A stretch of DNA of 64,000 nt, taken from NCBI RefSeq assembly GCF_032854445.1, contig NC_088295.1, forward strand, positions 63,035,249 through 63,099,248, in the 5' to 3' direction. Each line of letters starts with the position of its first letter. Positions within the stretch are counted from its first letter, which is position 1. Origin of the DNA: Liolophura sinensis. Taxonomy: Eukaryota > Mollusca > Polyplacophora > Chitonida > Chitonidae. The position numbers were made by a program, and so were the translations under genes. Below the pieces are notes generated by a model. That model was not told where the DNA came from. It saw only the letters and a list, made by a program, of their open reading frames with translations, and did no database searches. This document shows positions 38,001-49,916 of the stretch, in pieces.

Positions 38001-39706
38001 TTGGATAAGAAATATGCTTTAACTTACCGACTTTGGACGGGGAATTTCTACAACAGACAGATTCCATAGTCAGGTTGTCCTCCAGCGCTCATAGCGGCCG
38101 TTTGTTAACGTTGTATTTGTGTTGGAAAACACTCGTCTTGCATCAATATTATATGTGTCTGTGTCGCACATCTACGAGAAGTTTTTTCAGTGAAAACTTC
38201 CTAAAGGCTGGCGGTTTCCCTAGGTCTCACAGAACTGAGCTCTGTCGTGAGGTATAAGTGCAAATCATTTCTGGAAATCTGATCTCTATCATAATGTATA
38301 AGCGACAACTTCATGTACATAGTAAAACAATGTGATAGTCTTGAATATGAAATATAAAACAAAAAAAACATAAATAATAAATAGATAATCCGATGTCAGT
38401 CATGTCCTCATGTTTTAAAACAATACCAAGTGATTCATTAGTTTGAACATTGGTGTCTCCCTGATCTACTATCTTTTTGCCAAGACAACCTCAGTTGAAT
38501 TTCTGACGTCACAACTCTGGCCTTGCGAAAAAGTCGCGGAAATACCGTAGTCGACCAGTCATTTAGGTAACCCATGTGTAGTACGACATGGAGTATTTAG
38601 GGGGCTGTAGTCTGTGTTCCTTGATGGGCTAGTTATTCTATGTGGGATCATTGATCAATTTAAAGTTCCATTTTTGGTTGTTGCTTGTATATCTTTATCA
38701 GTGAGAATCCAAAATCTTTTGTCTGAGAGGTTGTATAAACATGACCTATTCTTTACCAGTCTATTCTGGTTTCAGGTATTGAAGTAATGTACGAAATGTA
38801 CAACCCCCTGATTCAGAAGATAGAAGTGTTGAAATTGGAGAAGCGGTTGGATGACGAACTCTTCTACTTGAGGGATGCTCCTAAAGAGCACAGCTTCTTT
38901 CCCCAGAACATGGATCCTGTGCAGCTACCAAAGGGTCGAGCAGTACCCGTTAACACAACTAAGGTATGTTTATAATTGTGATACACTTGTATTTTTACAG
39001 GAAATCGATGTAAAAAACAAAGTTAACAAAAAACCCACTTCTACGTTAGCAGATGCGTACTTTTTTTTTAACATCTCGAAGAAATCATAGAATTGTTGTC
39101 TTTTAATGTTTTGAGACAGATTTCAATATCACAGTGGCACATCAAACGACATCGTTGTCTCGTTCTGCTATGGCGTAGCTTTTAATTTCCACTAATTAAA
39201 CATGGACACTACTAAGCAGATTGGTGGAATCAGAACTTGTCCAAAAATGACAATGGTGTTGAGATTTGTCTTGGGAATGGCTACTTAATATCTATCTGAA
39301 TTAAGCACCCATTTACCGTGCCTAATGCTCCCATGTCGGCAGAATGGTATTGTTTGGAGTGTGTGAAAATCCCTTAGTTATCTGGATTTTTTTCTACTTT
39401 CCGGGTTTGTTTAGGTGCCATTGAATCCTAGACCATGGTTGGAAAGGTGGGAACGTAAAGAACTGAAGGGGTATTCTACCTTTGGATTTGCCGGAGATCT
39501 TTTTCCAGAAAGCCGAAGAACGGAAAGAGCCTTGGGAAAAGTATGACTTAATGAAACAGTATAGAGCTCGTATCAATGACGTGGAGGCAGCTGACATAAT
39601 GGCAGAGGTACAAGAACGACAGCAGTCAGCACCAGGGAGTAAAAAGAAACCACCACAAAGACATCATAAAACAACTGGTATTACTGTTCCTGCAAGTCTA
39701 GATTGA
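26073..39706 (+). CDS. MRPL19: Mitochondrial large ribosomal subunit protein bL19m (MRPL19), 6 exons, with an apparent +1 frame break in the last exon
   Basis: Exons are 26073-26121, 32052-32217 (an acceptor at 32061 also keeps frame), 33255-33379, 34245-34379, 38776-38963 and 39415-39706. All introns are GT-AG with matching phases. The N-terminus '[16 protein letters not shown]' is basic and Ser-rich, as expected for a mitochondrial presequence. The bL19 core starts at 'IPEFYVGS' (residues 108-115) and runs through '[14 protein letters not shown]' and '[12 protein letters not shown]', then '[17 protein letters not shown]' and '[14 protein letters not shown]'. All of these match the animal MRPL19 pattern. 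It is a structural protein of the 39S subunit in the mitochondrial matrix. After 'KELKG' the matching C-terminus ('[11 protein letters not shown]') is in the +1 frame; the base run GGGG at 39468-39471 is the obvious site. With one G fewer the protein would be about 317 aa (human 292); as written, a stop comes at 39546 after 263 residues. No alternative intron restores the frame. Confidence 0.94.
26245..26260. repeat. (CAA)n microsatellite
   Basis: Five CAA units at the start of MRPL19 intron 1. Confidence 0.8.
26446..26966. mobile_element. Long-hairpin (foldback) element, copy B, in MRPL19 intron 1
   Basis: Left arm 26446-26686 pairs with right arm 26758-26966 almost throughout. Matching blocks include 'ctaagctggac', 'catttagacttgcacgcgga', 'atttcactaaaaa', 'ttgaaccctact', 'accatctttgaacagtaatg', 'tctgccatgtttggaatt'. 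The spacer is about 70 bp. No coding capacity and no clear target-site duplication. Its sequence differs from copy A 0.7 kb upstream. Confidence 0.8.
26967..28802. other. MRPL19: MRPL19 intron 1, unique part
   Basis: AT-rich intronic sequence; no additional exon supported. Confidence 0.4.
28803..30872. repeat. 54-bp satellite array, about 38 copies, in MRPL19 intron 1
   Basis: Unit: 'acattttgtaatgataatcc' + 'acgtccttacacctgccctt' + 'ccattcgctataca'. Two main unit types alternate irregularly ('cgctataca' and 'cgccacaca'), plus a 'ctaagatctcccc'/'catctcctc' subtype. Some units lack a few bases ('cgccacaacatt' at about 29777, 30475, 30635 and 30796). The period is divisible by three, so frames of 273-537 codons open on both strands; they have no start context or splice sites of a gene and change frame at each short unit. 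Confidence 0.97.
31740..31975 (+). mobile_element. SINE, diverged near-full-length, in MRPL19 intron 1
   Basis: Head remnant 'ggggcctccgtttccaaggg', body 'gcctgtggatggtcatgggt', tail 'attcttgagtgtgctgtaaa'. Some central sequence is missing. Confidence 0.8.
33905..34065 (+). mobile_element. SINE 3' half in MRPL19 intron 3
   Basis: 'acttgtggatggttgtgggt', 'gctctgcccggtttccactc', 'gagtacggtgtgaaacgcca' and an (aaat)n tail; no head. Ends about 180 bp before exon 4. Confidence 0.85.
35186..35467 (-). mobile_element. Full-length SINE in MRPL19 intron 4
   Basis: Reverse copy from the (attt)n tail to the head ('gcgctaaccacctcggccat'). No convincing target-site duplication, and a moderate number of substitutions. 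Confidence 0.88.
35755..35910. repeat. Imperfect 21-22-bp tandem repeat
   Basis: 'gatatcaataaatgaattac', 'agatatcaataaatgaatta', 'agatatcagtaattgattta' and 'cagtatcgataaatgattt' follow one another. AT-rich and self-complementary around 'gatatc'. Confidence 0.7.
36568..36592. repeat. Poly-A tract in MRPL19 intron 4
   Basis: About 23 A after 'ttttaat'. No retrogene or SINE body precedes it, so it is a simple repeat. Confidence 0.85.
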
Positions 39707-40067
39707 CGTTTTTGTAAGAAAGGAAATGTTGAGTTCTTTAATGTCCAGAGTGAAGTGACATTTCCGGATGATGCTTGTGATGGAATTTTCCAGTTGCTTG
39801 TAATAACCTGTGCGATCATCCTTCAATCATGCCTTGTGGGTATTAACATTTACTAACCTTTGGTGTTTGAAAATGTAAATGAAAACAGAGGTTTTGGCTC
39901 AAGTGGCATCTGATGTGATGCAAGTGCTAGTCTTTGAAATCAGAAAAGGAGGAAAACTAAAATTACCATTGAATTGTGTTACCATGTGGATATCATTGCA
40001 ACTGATGCGTCTGAAATCAAATTTTAGATAAGTGCTGGCGTTTGGTGGAACATACCAATAATGAATC

Positions 40068-40073
40068 AATAAA
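40068..40073 (+). promoter_or_regulatory. MRPL19: MRPL19 poly(A) signal AATAAA
   Basis: A canonical AATAAA lies about 360 bp past the MRPL19 stop, followed by a T-rich stretch ('atattttatttacc'), so cleavage is expected near 40.09 kb. It is the first such hexamer downstream of the stop codon. Confidence 0.65.
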
Positions 40074-40089
40074 GATGATATAATATTTT

Positions 40090-42470
40090 ATTTACCATGT
40101 CTGAGTGCAGGTTTCATGTTTCAGCTTTGATTCTTCACTGAACATGCAGTAGACGTACGGTTGGTGTTGCGTGAATCACTAGACTTTACATTAAGTTACT
40201 GACTTTTACGTAAGGCGACTTTTTATGGTCTGTTGGTGAGAATCGCCTGAGGCCCATCATAGAGGCATGAAACAATGTGAAGAAATTGTCCGCAGTGGTT
40301 TCACCCAAATATGGCGTGTCCGTGCGCTGAACGAAATAGACCGTGTGTAATGGCCAGATATTAGCTTTCTTTCGTGATGTTTCCTTCATTGTTTTGTTGG
40401 GATTTATTTGTTATAATTATGCATTGAGTAAAAATTTTAATTATATTTGGAGTCATGCTTTAATTTATTATTCACTTAGTTTGTGACACGAAAGGTTATC
40501 GAATGCGCTTGCGCTATTTTGAGGATCGGGACGGTAAATATCGCATACCAGTAGGTACTTTGATTTGACTATTTATGTGCACTATAGCTATAGCGTATGT
40601 GCGAGATTTAAAGCAAACAGTCATTTCAAAATCGAAGTAGAACTCCAGAGTAGTTATTACATTCGCGAAACTCTCCACGGCGTTTTTGTTTTTAGAAATT
40701 GAAGGTTACAGCAAAGGCTCATTTACCACTACCAGCAGTCGTGGAGAATGACTGTGGTGTTTGTGACATTCTCAAGTGTTTGCCATGAAGATGTAAAAAG
40801 GGCTAAAGTCATTTGGGTTACTATACAGCAAGCTCTGCTACTGTACTGCATTAAACCGTCGTAATATCGCTCCCAATATATGTTTTTAACTCTACACCGA
40901 TCGTCAGTTTAATTGTGCTATGTCAAAGTGTCATCGAGGGTCCAGTTTCCAAGGTGTACCTGTATCGGTGATTTCTGAGGAGAGAAGCTAATGCAATGAA
41001 ATACAACGATCACGAGAACAAGAGTTCTCATGTTTTGATCCCAAAACGGAAGTTGTTCGTGTATTACAGAAATGTTTCGACAGGTAAAAAAAAAATTACC
41101 AGTCGCATTATGCAGGTTACCATAGAATGAAATAATACTGCAACCCTGGTTATTAAAACATAATAAAATGGTAAAGTTGTCTGTGAGTGAGTTATTGGAA
41201 TAAACCCAGTAGGCCTACAGGTTGAGGTGTTATAAATAAATGTGGGCCTATGAGCGTCATTCAGATTCATTCCTCCCTCGTGAGAAAGAGCTGAAATAAT
41301 TTATTCTAAAATGTTATGACAAGTCGTAATTCTGGGCAATCGACATATATATACATATACTTGCAGTCCTATTTGTACATGCAAGAATCTCTGTAGCGGT
41401 AGGTCTGTGAAGGCCTATACATTTATACGCAATTGTGTCTCTCGATTTTCTCGATACACTTTCCATGTGTATTGCTGGGGTCCCAAAATAATGAAGTGCT
41501 GAGCATTTTCAAAAATGTGTACTGCGGTCGGCTTACCCCAGCACTCTCTCTCTCTTGGAAAGTAGGGAGTACCACACTACCGCTGAAAAGTACTTGTAGC
41601 ACTGCTTGACCCCTTTGGTTACTGCCCAGTAGTTGATCTTCCTAATTGCGTGAATGCAAACAAACGTATTATACAAAGTTTTACATGGTCCATTGAAGAA
41701 GTTATCTGTTAAATTGTGGATTAAGCTGTTAATTACGTTGCTACATGTGGATAGTGAACATTTGGATATAATCCTGAAAAAGATAGGAAAAAGGTTGACA
41801 GATTGTACAAGTATTTTGTGTGTCCTTGCCATATTTGTACTGTTGAAATACAACTATACAGTGTGAGAGAAACGTATGGTATTACGATATGTTGCCGTAT
41901 ACGGCAGTGGTACAAATAATGAAGATTTTCATGCTCACAATAACCGAACAAATGGAAATGATAACTTAGCTGCAAAAAAATTTCGGGAAAATGTCTACAA
42001 TCTTACAGTATATCGTAATATGACGTTCTGGTGCAAAGTCATGTCATAATGAGGTGGGGGCCGGGTCCTCCATTACAGACAGAATAAAGGATAGGCACTT
42101 TGTGGGTGGAGAGGACAATAAATTGTATAAGAAGAATTGGTCATTAGTTGCAAGAAAAAAAAATAGAAGAGCAATAGACCAATTTCACAGCCCTTGGGCT
42201 CTAGTTATCTCCTCCGTATTGTGGAACACGGATGCATTCATGTTTTTCCGCTAAAATGCACAGATCGTGCATTGACACATCGTTGAAGCTGATGAAAAAG
42301 AACTTCAACTAGCTTGGCGAGGTAGTGATCAGGCATTGAAATATCCACTCGATCCTGCAGCAGTCTCACATAACCGTTTTGAGTAGAAGTTGGAAACATT
42401 GGTCCGTGCAATTGCCAGCCTTGCCGTAGTGCATTGGTGTTTGATGTGCACACCTACATTATTGCTTAAC
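40090..42470. other. No gene seen downstream of MRPL19
   Basis: AT-rich DNA, scattered short frames on both strands, none with splice sites or similarity I recognise. Confidence 0.4.
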
Positions 42471-42745
42471 ACAATTTTTCACTTATACGATTGCTGGCAG
42501 TTTTATGGGTGGAGTTCACTAGAGCGCCTGAAGTAAACCATGGATCTTTGGCAATTTAGTGACGGACTTTGCCACAGGTGATATACAGATTGGCACATCA
42601 TATTGCTGGAAGACAAGTGGTGTACGCAAACGGCCACAGAAACGACGTCGATGGCTTATTGGCCCACAAGCTGTCAAAGCGGGGAATCCTCAATTTCCGT
42701 GCCTAATGCCAGGTTTGAACCCGAACATTGTGTGTCCGATTGATA
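42471..42745 (-). repeat. Dispersed repeat D3 (SINE-like), copy 1
   Basis: Starts like the main SINE tail in reverse ('cacttatacgattgctggca') but continues with its own body: 'ctggaagacaagtggtgtac', 'aacggccacagaaacgacgt'. Second and third copies at 44630 and 59090. Probably a second SINE family that shares its 3' end with the main one. Confidence 0.6.
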
Positions 42746-43675
42746 GAAAACAAGCAAACAAAATATTGGGTCTACTATGTCCTGGTGGGAAGATGCCCCC
42801 ATTGTATAAGCTTATGGTTAAAATGGAATACGTATTGAAGTTACATATATGTATTAGCCTAAGTTATAAAGCTGTCTGTTGATAGCGCTATACAGACGGG
42901 TGCTACAACGGCAAAAAAAAAAGAGGGTTTCGTGTGTTTGTTCGTTGGGGAGAAACCAAGTCTAGACGCCATAGGATTCCGAGTTTTGTCCTTGTTGGAC
43001 TGGGTTACCCGTTACTGCTTCGCCTTTATTTAGAATAACGTAATATGACATTGTCGCGTAGGTTACCCAAATAGATGCAGTTCAAGGGAGTGCGAGCTTC
43101 GTGTGTTGTGACTGCTCAAATTGCTCCAGGACAAGCTTGTCCAGTCGAGTCCACCCCCAGAGTTATTGACTAGCAGGTCTTGCCACTTGGGATCCAATTT
43201 CCGCTGTCAAATGAGGAGACACTTTTCTGGTTGTCTCTTGAATATTAAGGCACCAAAGATAAACAAAGGCAATCATCTCAATTGTGGTGTCGAAAAAAAG
43301 AGGCATGTTGGTTTTAAAGCCGATGTGCCGTTCTGTTAATAGGGGTGCGACACGCGGCTCGAGTCCCTAATAGCATTGGCAAGGAAACCTGGCTGGAGCG
43401 AAAAGTATTTACAGGTTTTGCGGGTAATACAACAGCTTGTCTTTTCGCTTGCATAGCTAATAGTCCGCACTTTGTCAGTTGTTATGCAAGATGAGCGTTT
43501 TTAACGAGATGATTGAATGATAGGTTAGGCTTATTGGCAATAGCTCCAGGCGCCTTGGAACATAACATCACTTTTTGAGCACAGATGGTTGTCACGATTA
43601 CCAAAGCGTCTCTCTCTAAAACCTGCAGTGAAAATGTCCTTCGTAATACTAGAGAACTAATTCTCTAAATTCCAA

Positions 43676-43730
43676 TGGTTTCTTGAGTATGGCGTAAAAC
43701 ACCAGTCAAATAAATAAAATAAATAAATTC
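43676..43730 (+). mobile_element. SINE tail fragment
   Basis: 'tggtttcttgagtatggcgt' then 'aaaacaccagtcaaataaat'; only the last 50 bp. Confidence 0.75.
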
Positions 43731-44629
43731 CAGTGGCCGCTTATTTGTCCAAATTGTGTTAAAAGTTAAATGTGATTTGCATCCAATCCTAATGTCAAAC
43801 CAATGAGACTTCTGTCCAGACAAAATATACAATACAGGATTTAAAGAGGCCACACTCGAGTCGTTTTGCGAAAAGGATAAGATTCGCTGATCAAATCATT
43901 TTTTCTGTATTTTCCCAAATGCCTCAAATTGCCTTTCAGTAAGCAATACAGTTTTGTAAAGTAAAAAGAGTTTTGTTATATATACCTGTTGAATGACGCA
44001 TGGAACTAAACCTTGCCCCGCTCACCAGTCTCATAATCCTCGTGAAATGTATAAATAAAAAAGAAATAAATTTCCCTGCAGACAGCCCTAGCACTGCATG
44101 GCACAAATATCACTTTATGATAAAAATTGTCTATTTGGGTCACTGGTCAGTAAGCAAAAGTTGAAATGTACGCAACGATATCTCCGAAATATATAGTGTC
44201 CAATTTACTGTAACTAGGATTGTTAATACAAGGTAATTAGAATTTTCTAATTGCTTATTGGGAAATTGTGCCTATACGGAATGTGACATATTACCATGGC
44301 CTCGATGTTTATGTTTCACACTAGTTCGTTTTCCACGATAGGTTGATCAAGCCTGATTTCAAATGAATAATTGGCTATGTGCGTTAACTGGAAACTCAGC
44401 AACCAGTATAATGGTGCATTCATACAATGCCATTAAAGGTATATATTTTTACGAAGAGCGTACTTACATGTTAAATGACCTTTCATATAAACCATTATGC
44501 GTTTCATGGTGAAAAAAAGGTTCTTTGTGCCGTATAACACATACTAGACCCTGTAGACAGTATAGAGTGACAATTAAAAATATGAGCAAAGCATGGAATT
44601 AAGAATCGCTGTGTGCATTTTTAAACTGT
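43731..44629. other. No gene seen
   Basis: AT-rich, no repeat or exon supported. Confidence 0.35.
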
Positions 44630-44930
44630 TCAACGCCATATTCGAGAATATTCACTTATACTATAGCGTTCAGTTTTATGTGTGGATCAAGTCGGAAAAC
44701 GCGGGATAAACCACTGACATGTTTTTGCTAGTTTTTCTTATGACTTGTGGAGTACAAATATGTAGGCCTATGCCATACTGATGGAAGACAAGTCTTCAGC
44801 GGTCTTCATATTGCTCAAACGGCCACACGAGCGTCTTCGAGTGCATAATAAAAGAAATGCCCACCGAACTTCAAGTACCTGGAAGTCTACAAACTTCCCA
44901 TTCCAGACAGTGCTAGAACCCGTACCAAGA
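44630..44930 (-). repeat. Dispersed repeat D3, copy 2
   Basis: 'cgccatattcgagaatattc', 'actgatggaagacaagtctt' and 'aaacggccacacgagcgtct' align with 42.5 kb in order. Confidence 0.6.
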
Positions 44931-45106
44931 TGGGCAAAAAGATTCTAGAATCGACTCAATATGATACAGCTAAACTGTAGATTACCTGAACAGGACTGTG
45001 CTACAGCTTTTCGTAAAATTTTCTGGAACTAATATTTTTTTTCATTCTTCCTTGAAATAATAATTGTTTTTAATGTGCATGTTTCACCCGATTTCTTCGA
45101 AATATG

Positions 45107-45390
45107 CAGCCATACTAGGTTCAGCTGTAAGGTGCGAGGATCCTAACTGCAGGCCACGACTCGTGGGTTCAACCCCGGTCGGTGGCATAGGGAATATCAA
45201 CATTACCCAGCTTTCTTTGTTCGATGGACATTGGTGACCATTAGCGAGTTGACCAACCTGCGGATGATCTTGAGTTTAGCCAGGGTTCTACCCGGCTTCC
45301 TCGACCCATTATGCTGGTCCCCGTGTTACAAGTGAAATATTCTTAAGGACGGCGTAAAACCCTAAAATAAATTAATAAATAAGCAGGTTG
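45107..45390 (+). mobile_element. SINE with a different tRNA-like head
   Basis: 3' part as in the main family ('cctgcggatgatcttgagtt', 'attcttaaggacggcgtaaa'), but the head reads 'gtgcgaggatcctaactgca' and a good B-box, 'gggttcaaccccggtc'. Likely a subfamily with another tRNA-derived head or a chimera. Confidence 0.7.
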
Positions 45391-45879
45391 ATGGCGCTCA
45401 TTGGGCCATATCTGCTAGGCACGTGTTAGGCTCGTGAAGACAGGCTGTCTACCAGGTTTTCTGCAGTCTTAAAATTAACCGACTCTGTATAAGTGAAATC
45501 GTTATGAGTATGACCTGAAATCAACTAAATACAAAAAAATAATGTCTCAGCTGGGATTATGTTACCGATTTTTCGGGAAAATATCATGAACATTACAATG
45601 CAATTTACTTTTTCAAGCGGTTATATTAAACTCTGCTAAATGCGAATTAAAAGAAATGCGTTCATGATCTGGGCTAAAAGAGTTTTACTCCAAAACTCAT
45701 TATACAGATTCAAAAAATTGCCGCAATACCCGCAACAAAGAGTTGAATGGAACAGGTATTTTGGCTTGTTTTAAGATACATTTGGTTAATAGTCCAATAT
45801 GCATCCTAAGACAAATTGTCAAACACTAAGAAGTTGTAAATTGTTGCTTCGAAAATGAATTTGAGGGATTTGCCCCTCG

Positions 45880-46030
45880 TCTCTATGGTATGCTCCTCTG
45901 GTCTCCATGGAATGCATGGTCTCCCTAGCATCGGTCACTTCCTAGCATCGGACACTCCCTAGTATTGGACACTGTTCCCAATTGTATCAACCCCGGTATC
46001 CATGGTGTCCAGTCCTGGTCTACATTGTAT
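45880..46030. repeat. Imperfect short repeat 'ccctagcatcggacact'
   Basis: 'tccctagcatcggtcacttc', 'ctagcatcggacactcccta' and 'gtattggacactgttccc' form a decayed 20-22 bp tandem series, with 'ggtctccatgg'/'ggtatccatgg' words on both sides. Confidence 0.6.
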
Positions 46031-46474
46031 CCGCGCTGTCTTCATGGCTGTCACATACACAAGAGATTCCGGTATATGGTCACTGGAGAGACAGCTTCAC
46101 CCACAAAATACGGAAATATGTTTTTTTACCGCTGTCTAAAAGTTCCTATCAGTCAATCTGCCTGTCTGTGTGTCATTATAGTAAGAATAATGGGAATAAT
46201 ATATATGTGGGCCTATAGGACGTTATTATATGCACCTGTAGCCTGTCTTTAGAATAAAGACTGAAAAGTTACCAAATTACGCGTATATACAGAATGCCTT
46301 CAGGGTAACACCTGTATATGAAGTACACAGATACTACACGTAAATTGATAGTTTTTGCGTATAGATCATCTCTGATAGTCCGTTAATAAAAGTCATGTCC
46401 TGTACATGCAAGAGTAGTAATTGTTTGTGTGGAACGCTAGTACGGAACACATGGCTGCGTGGCGTCATTTTTAA

Positions 46475-46550
46475 CAATAATGCTGGCCGCCGTCGTATAA
46501 GTGAAATATTCTTGAGGACGGCGTAAAATACCAATCAAATAAATAATTAT
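46475..46550 (+). mobile_element. SINE tail fragment
   Basis: 'taatgctggccgccgtcgta', 'taagtgaaatattcttgagg', 'acggcgtaaaa', then 'aaataaataa'. Confidence 0.8.
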
Positions 46551-48059
46551 TTTTAACGACATTAATATATGTGTATAAAACCAAAGCACTGAGGATTCAG
46601 TTTTATACAAACAGAGATATGGTTCTTTGTTATAATATATTCATATACAGCCAGAAAAAACATGTACCAAACCATACTGTCTGGTGTCGATTCTATTTAA
46701 TGGAATTATAGGCGAAAGTGGTTTGAATTCATTATTTAATCCACACATGTATGCGGCTATGCATTACAAGCGTCAAAATGCTATTCTGACTATTCTCCCC
46801 GATGTAGTGGTTGTCGGACTTGTAGATGCTAAGATAACACTTCTGTAGGAATGCCTAATTAAGTGTGCTGACTAAAAAAGATTTTTACATGAATAATGAG
46901 GTGTAATGATATATCTGACTGCACGCCGTGACTCGCAGGTAACCTTTGTCATTATACTTTATTGTTTTCGCCCCTGGACCGCATTAAGAGAGAAATGAAA
47001 TTCTCGTTAGTATATTATGAGTGTGGGTCATATTGAATTGCATAGTTAGCTCTGTAAGGGGGTGATTGCTTGTGATAGAGGGGCTTGTTTTACAGGCATC
47101 AGATCCTATCGGAACATGGCTCTCAACACAATAATGGCGCCTGGACGGATATGCAGGTATCCGGAACGAATGGAAAGCATGCACGTCACATTATATATAG
47201 TCCCCCTCCCCCGTCCACCCGAAAAGCAGCATTTACACGATCGCTGCCAGTGTCTTCATTCCCAACATAGCAAACCGAGAACAGGCCTCGACTTCCATTT
47301 CCATTTTATCCCATCCCTGTATTATTTAAGTCTATTTTTCGCGTTTTATATGCGAAATAGGTGCCCATTAACGAGCCTAACCTTCAATGTGAATGCATCA
47401 TTATCGGCATCTCTGACATCTGCTTACATCGCATTTACTAGCCATTAGCCCAGTGAGATCTTTGACAAATCTGCTATTTATTATTTACGGTTCATTTGAA
47501 AACATCCAGTGCTGTTTCAATTGTCTTCTTGCCTTGCACGTCGACGTAACATGGTCACTGTCGCAATCATCGACGAACAATTCTGTACAAGAATTCCCAT
47601 CTGACATTTGAGTTATACTGTATTTCAATTAAATCTGTTACGTTTTGGTCAATTGACTCGCAAGTTAGACACAGCCTGTAGACCTGAGCAATCGTTTTAC
47701 AAGTGCATATGGTTTTGAATTATTAATCGTTTTATTGATGCTACTTATGGATGCTTGTAGGTCATTATGCCGCTAATTAGAATGCTAGGCGATTCAAATT
47801 AAGTGGTTTCCAATATTTGTCACTTTTGGCCTTAGATAAATTCAATTAAATTTTTTGTCCAAAAAACATATGCGCATTCGAATCAATTCACTATAAATTA
47901 GACTGGATTTATTTTTTTTTTGTCATGAAAGGGTATTGCATTGTATTATTTAATCATTGCTTAATGTCACACTTAGGAATTTTAAAGAGGATTTCCAAAT
48001 CTCAGAATGCACTTGATTTCACGTCTCTCGTGGCCTTGTAAAACGCCCCCTAAAACTCC
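46551..48059. other. No gene seen
   Basis: The longest non-repeat frame (47062-47448, 128 codons) overlaps other open frames, lacks splice context and shows no domain; not called. Confidence 0.4.
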
Positions 48060-48310
48060 AATACGGGGCCCTCGGTGGCTCAAATGTTTAAAACTCTGGC
48101 TCGCTGTGACCATCAACTACCAGGTCCTTACCCAGTGAGGTCACGTGTTCGAATGAATTTCTCCCCGTTTCGGTTTCAGCTTCAAATCAGAAATTCTGGT
48201 ACGATTTAAAATGGCGATTTAATCCTGAAATTCAAGTTCCTGCACTCATAAACTTGGTCACCTTCATGTAATCACGGTGTTGAGTACATCTAACAATCAA
48301 ACAAATGAAA
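48060..48310 (+). mobile_element. SINE-like element with tRNA-like head
   Basis: Head 'gggccctcggtggctcaaat', B-box-like 'cacgtgttcgaatgaa', then a body unlike the main SINE, ending 'gtgttgagtacatctaacaa' and 'tcaaacaaatg'. Probably a third SINE family. Confidence 0.6.
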
Positions 48311-48644
48311 CCCCAATATCGTTACCACATTAACCTTAAGAATGTTTACCGCACACTTCCCGTCTGAAAAGATTCGATTAAATAAATGAATGAATGATTA
48401 TGGCTTACCGCCACTTAGACTGTTATTGTAGCTAAACCTTGACGTTTGACCAATCGAAAAGGGTCATGATTTGAATGTCTATTACCAGTCGTTCTTCTAG
48501 GAAAAGGAATCACCTGAGTTGGTTTATTGGTCACGCATGTCCCGATCTTAAGAAAATTGACATATTCACCCTACATGGAAATGCTCACTTGTGATCTAGG
48601 TATTCGTGGCCGTACAGGCTTGCTCTTTCTTCCATTAAATGCGT

Positions 48645-48860
48645 TTGTTATTCCACAGCGGGCAGCATTATGGTGGGAGGAAACCGGGTAGAAACCGGAG
48701 GAAACCCACGACTATCCGCACGAACTTTCACACATACATGTGCAATTGGACAGGAAGCCAAAATGAGCAGGACTCATCTCGACTACACTGGCAAATGGCT
48801 CCTGAGTCGTTGTACAGCGCTAGCACGTTAACCTCTAGGCCACAGAGGCCCCTCCATTTA
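48645..48860 (-). mobile_element. SINE, head and body, tail lost
   Basis: Reverse copy from 'cagcattatggtgggaggaa' to the head 'ggccacagaggcccctcc'. Near-identical 'tccattaaatg' (48631) and 'tccatttaaatg' (48853) may be the target-site duplication. Confidence 0.8.
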
Positions 48861-49831
48861 AATGGATAATACACTGTATGATCAGCTAATACGTTGTTTT
48901 CACTTGTGGAGCTCAGTTGAGAGGATTCATTTTAAACGTTTGCGGATTTTTCAAAAATAATTCTGTCAGTAGTCAAGGGATGTCTGCGGACCATTTTTGT
49001 TTGAGGGGTAGCACGGATGCACTCTGAGGGACTCGCCATGGAGAAAGCACATTGAGACCATACATTTGAAACCTACAAATTCACGCTTCACATAGGAATC
49101 GCACATTGTGACAACACACTGAGACCCGTACATTTGAACCTCACATTGAGGACGTGCATGGCGATCGAACAGTCGAAACGCACATTTTTACTGCTCATGT
49201 AGACAGCACATTTGAATAACATTTTGAATAGCAAGGAAGCACCTTTGAGACCGTAAAGCGAGACCTCAATTAGGGATCGCACATGGGGACCGCACCTTGG
49301 GACCACACATTGGTACTGCAAATGGAGATCACAGATGGATCTCACATTGAGAACGTGCCCTAAGATCACACATTTCGACTGCGCGTTGAGAGAGCACATT
49401 TGAGAGCGAAGATTGACACCTCACACAGAAATCATTGGGATCAGACAATTTGAGCAGACACTGGGACTACATTGAGATTGTTCACTGAGGCAGCACACTG
49501 GGACCACAGATTGGGACCCCACACTGAGACAACACATTGAAACTGCAATACTGAAATATATTGGGATAGCATATTCGGACTGCAAAGCGAGGTTGCACAT
49601 TTGAGACTGCACACTGAGGCCGCATATTGAGACAGGACATTGGGATCGCATATTGAACACATACACGGGGATCGCACATTCAGACCGCACGTGGAGGCTG
49701 TATATTGACACAGCACATTTGAGACAGCACGTTTGAGACCGCACCTTAGGACCAAAAATTGGAACCGCACATTGAAGCAACACATTGAGAAAATACTTGG
49801 GAATCGTACATTTGGACCACACACTGAAGCT

Positions 49832-49916
49832 GCATATTGTTACCTGACTCAAGAATGACCCTGAATCTACCACCCTCAAAGCTGACGCTCTACTAACTGA
49901 GCCATCGGGGCCGCAT
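49832..49916 (-). mobile_element. tRNA-like SINE head inside the 13-bp array
   Basis: On the minus strand 'ggccccgatggctcagttag' with an A-box, 'tagagcgtcagctttgaggg', then a degenerate B-box ('gattcagggtc'). No tRNA cloverleaf or 3' acceptor match, so it is a SINE-derived fragment, not a tRNA gene. Confidence 0.65.

Noticed and set aside
39470-39511. A 41-bp mini-intron (gtattct...ttttccag) to explain the MRPL19 frame break
   Set aside because: Removing it does not restore the conserved frame and it is too short for a typical animal intron; a single-base indel explains the data better.
47062-47448. 128-codon frame
   Set aside because: No recognisable domain, a competing overlapping frame, and composition like its non-coding flanks.
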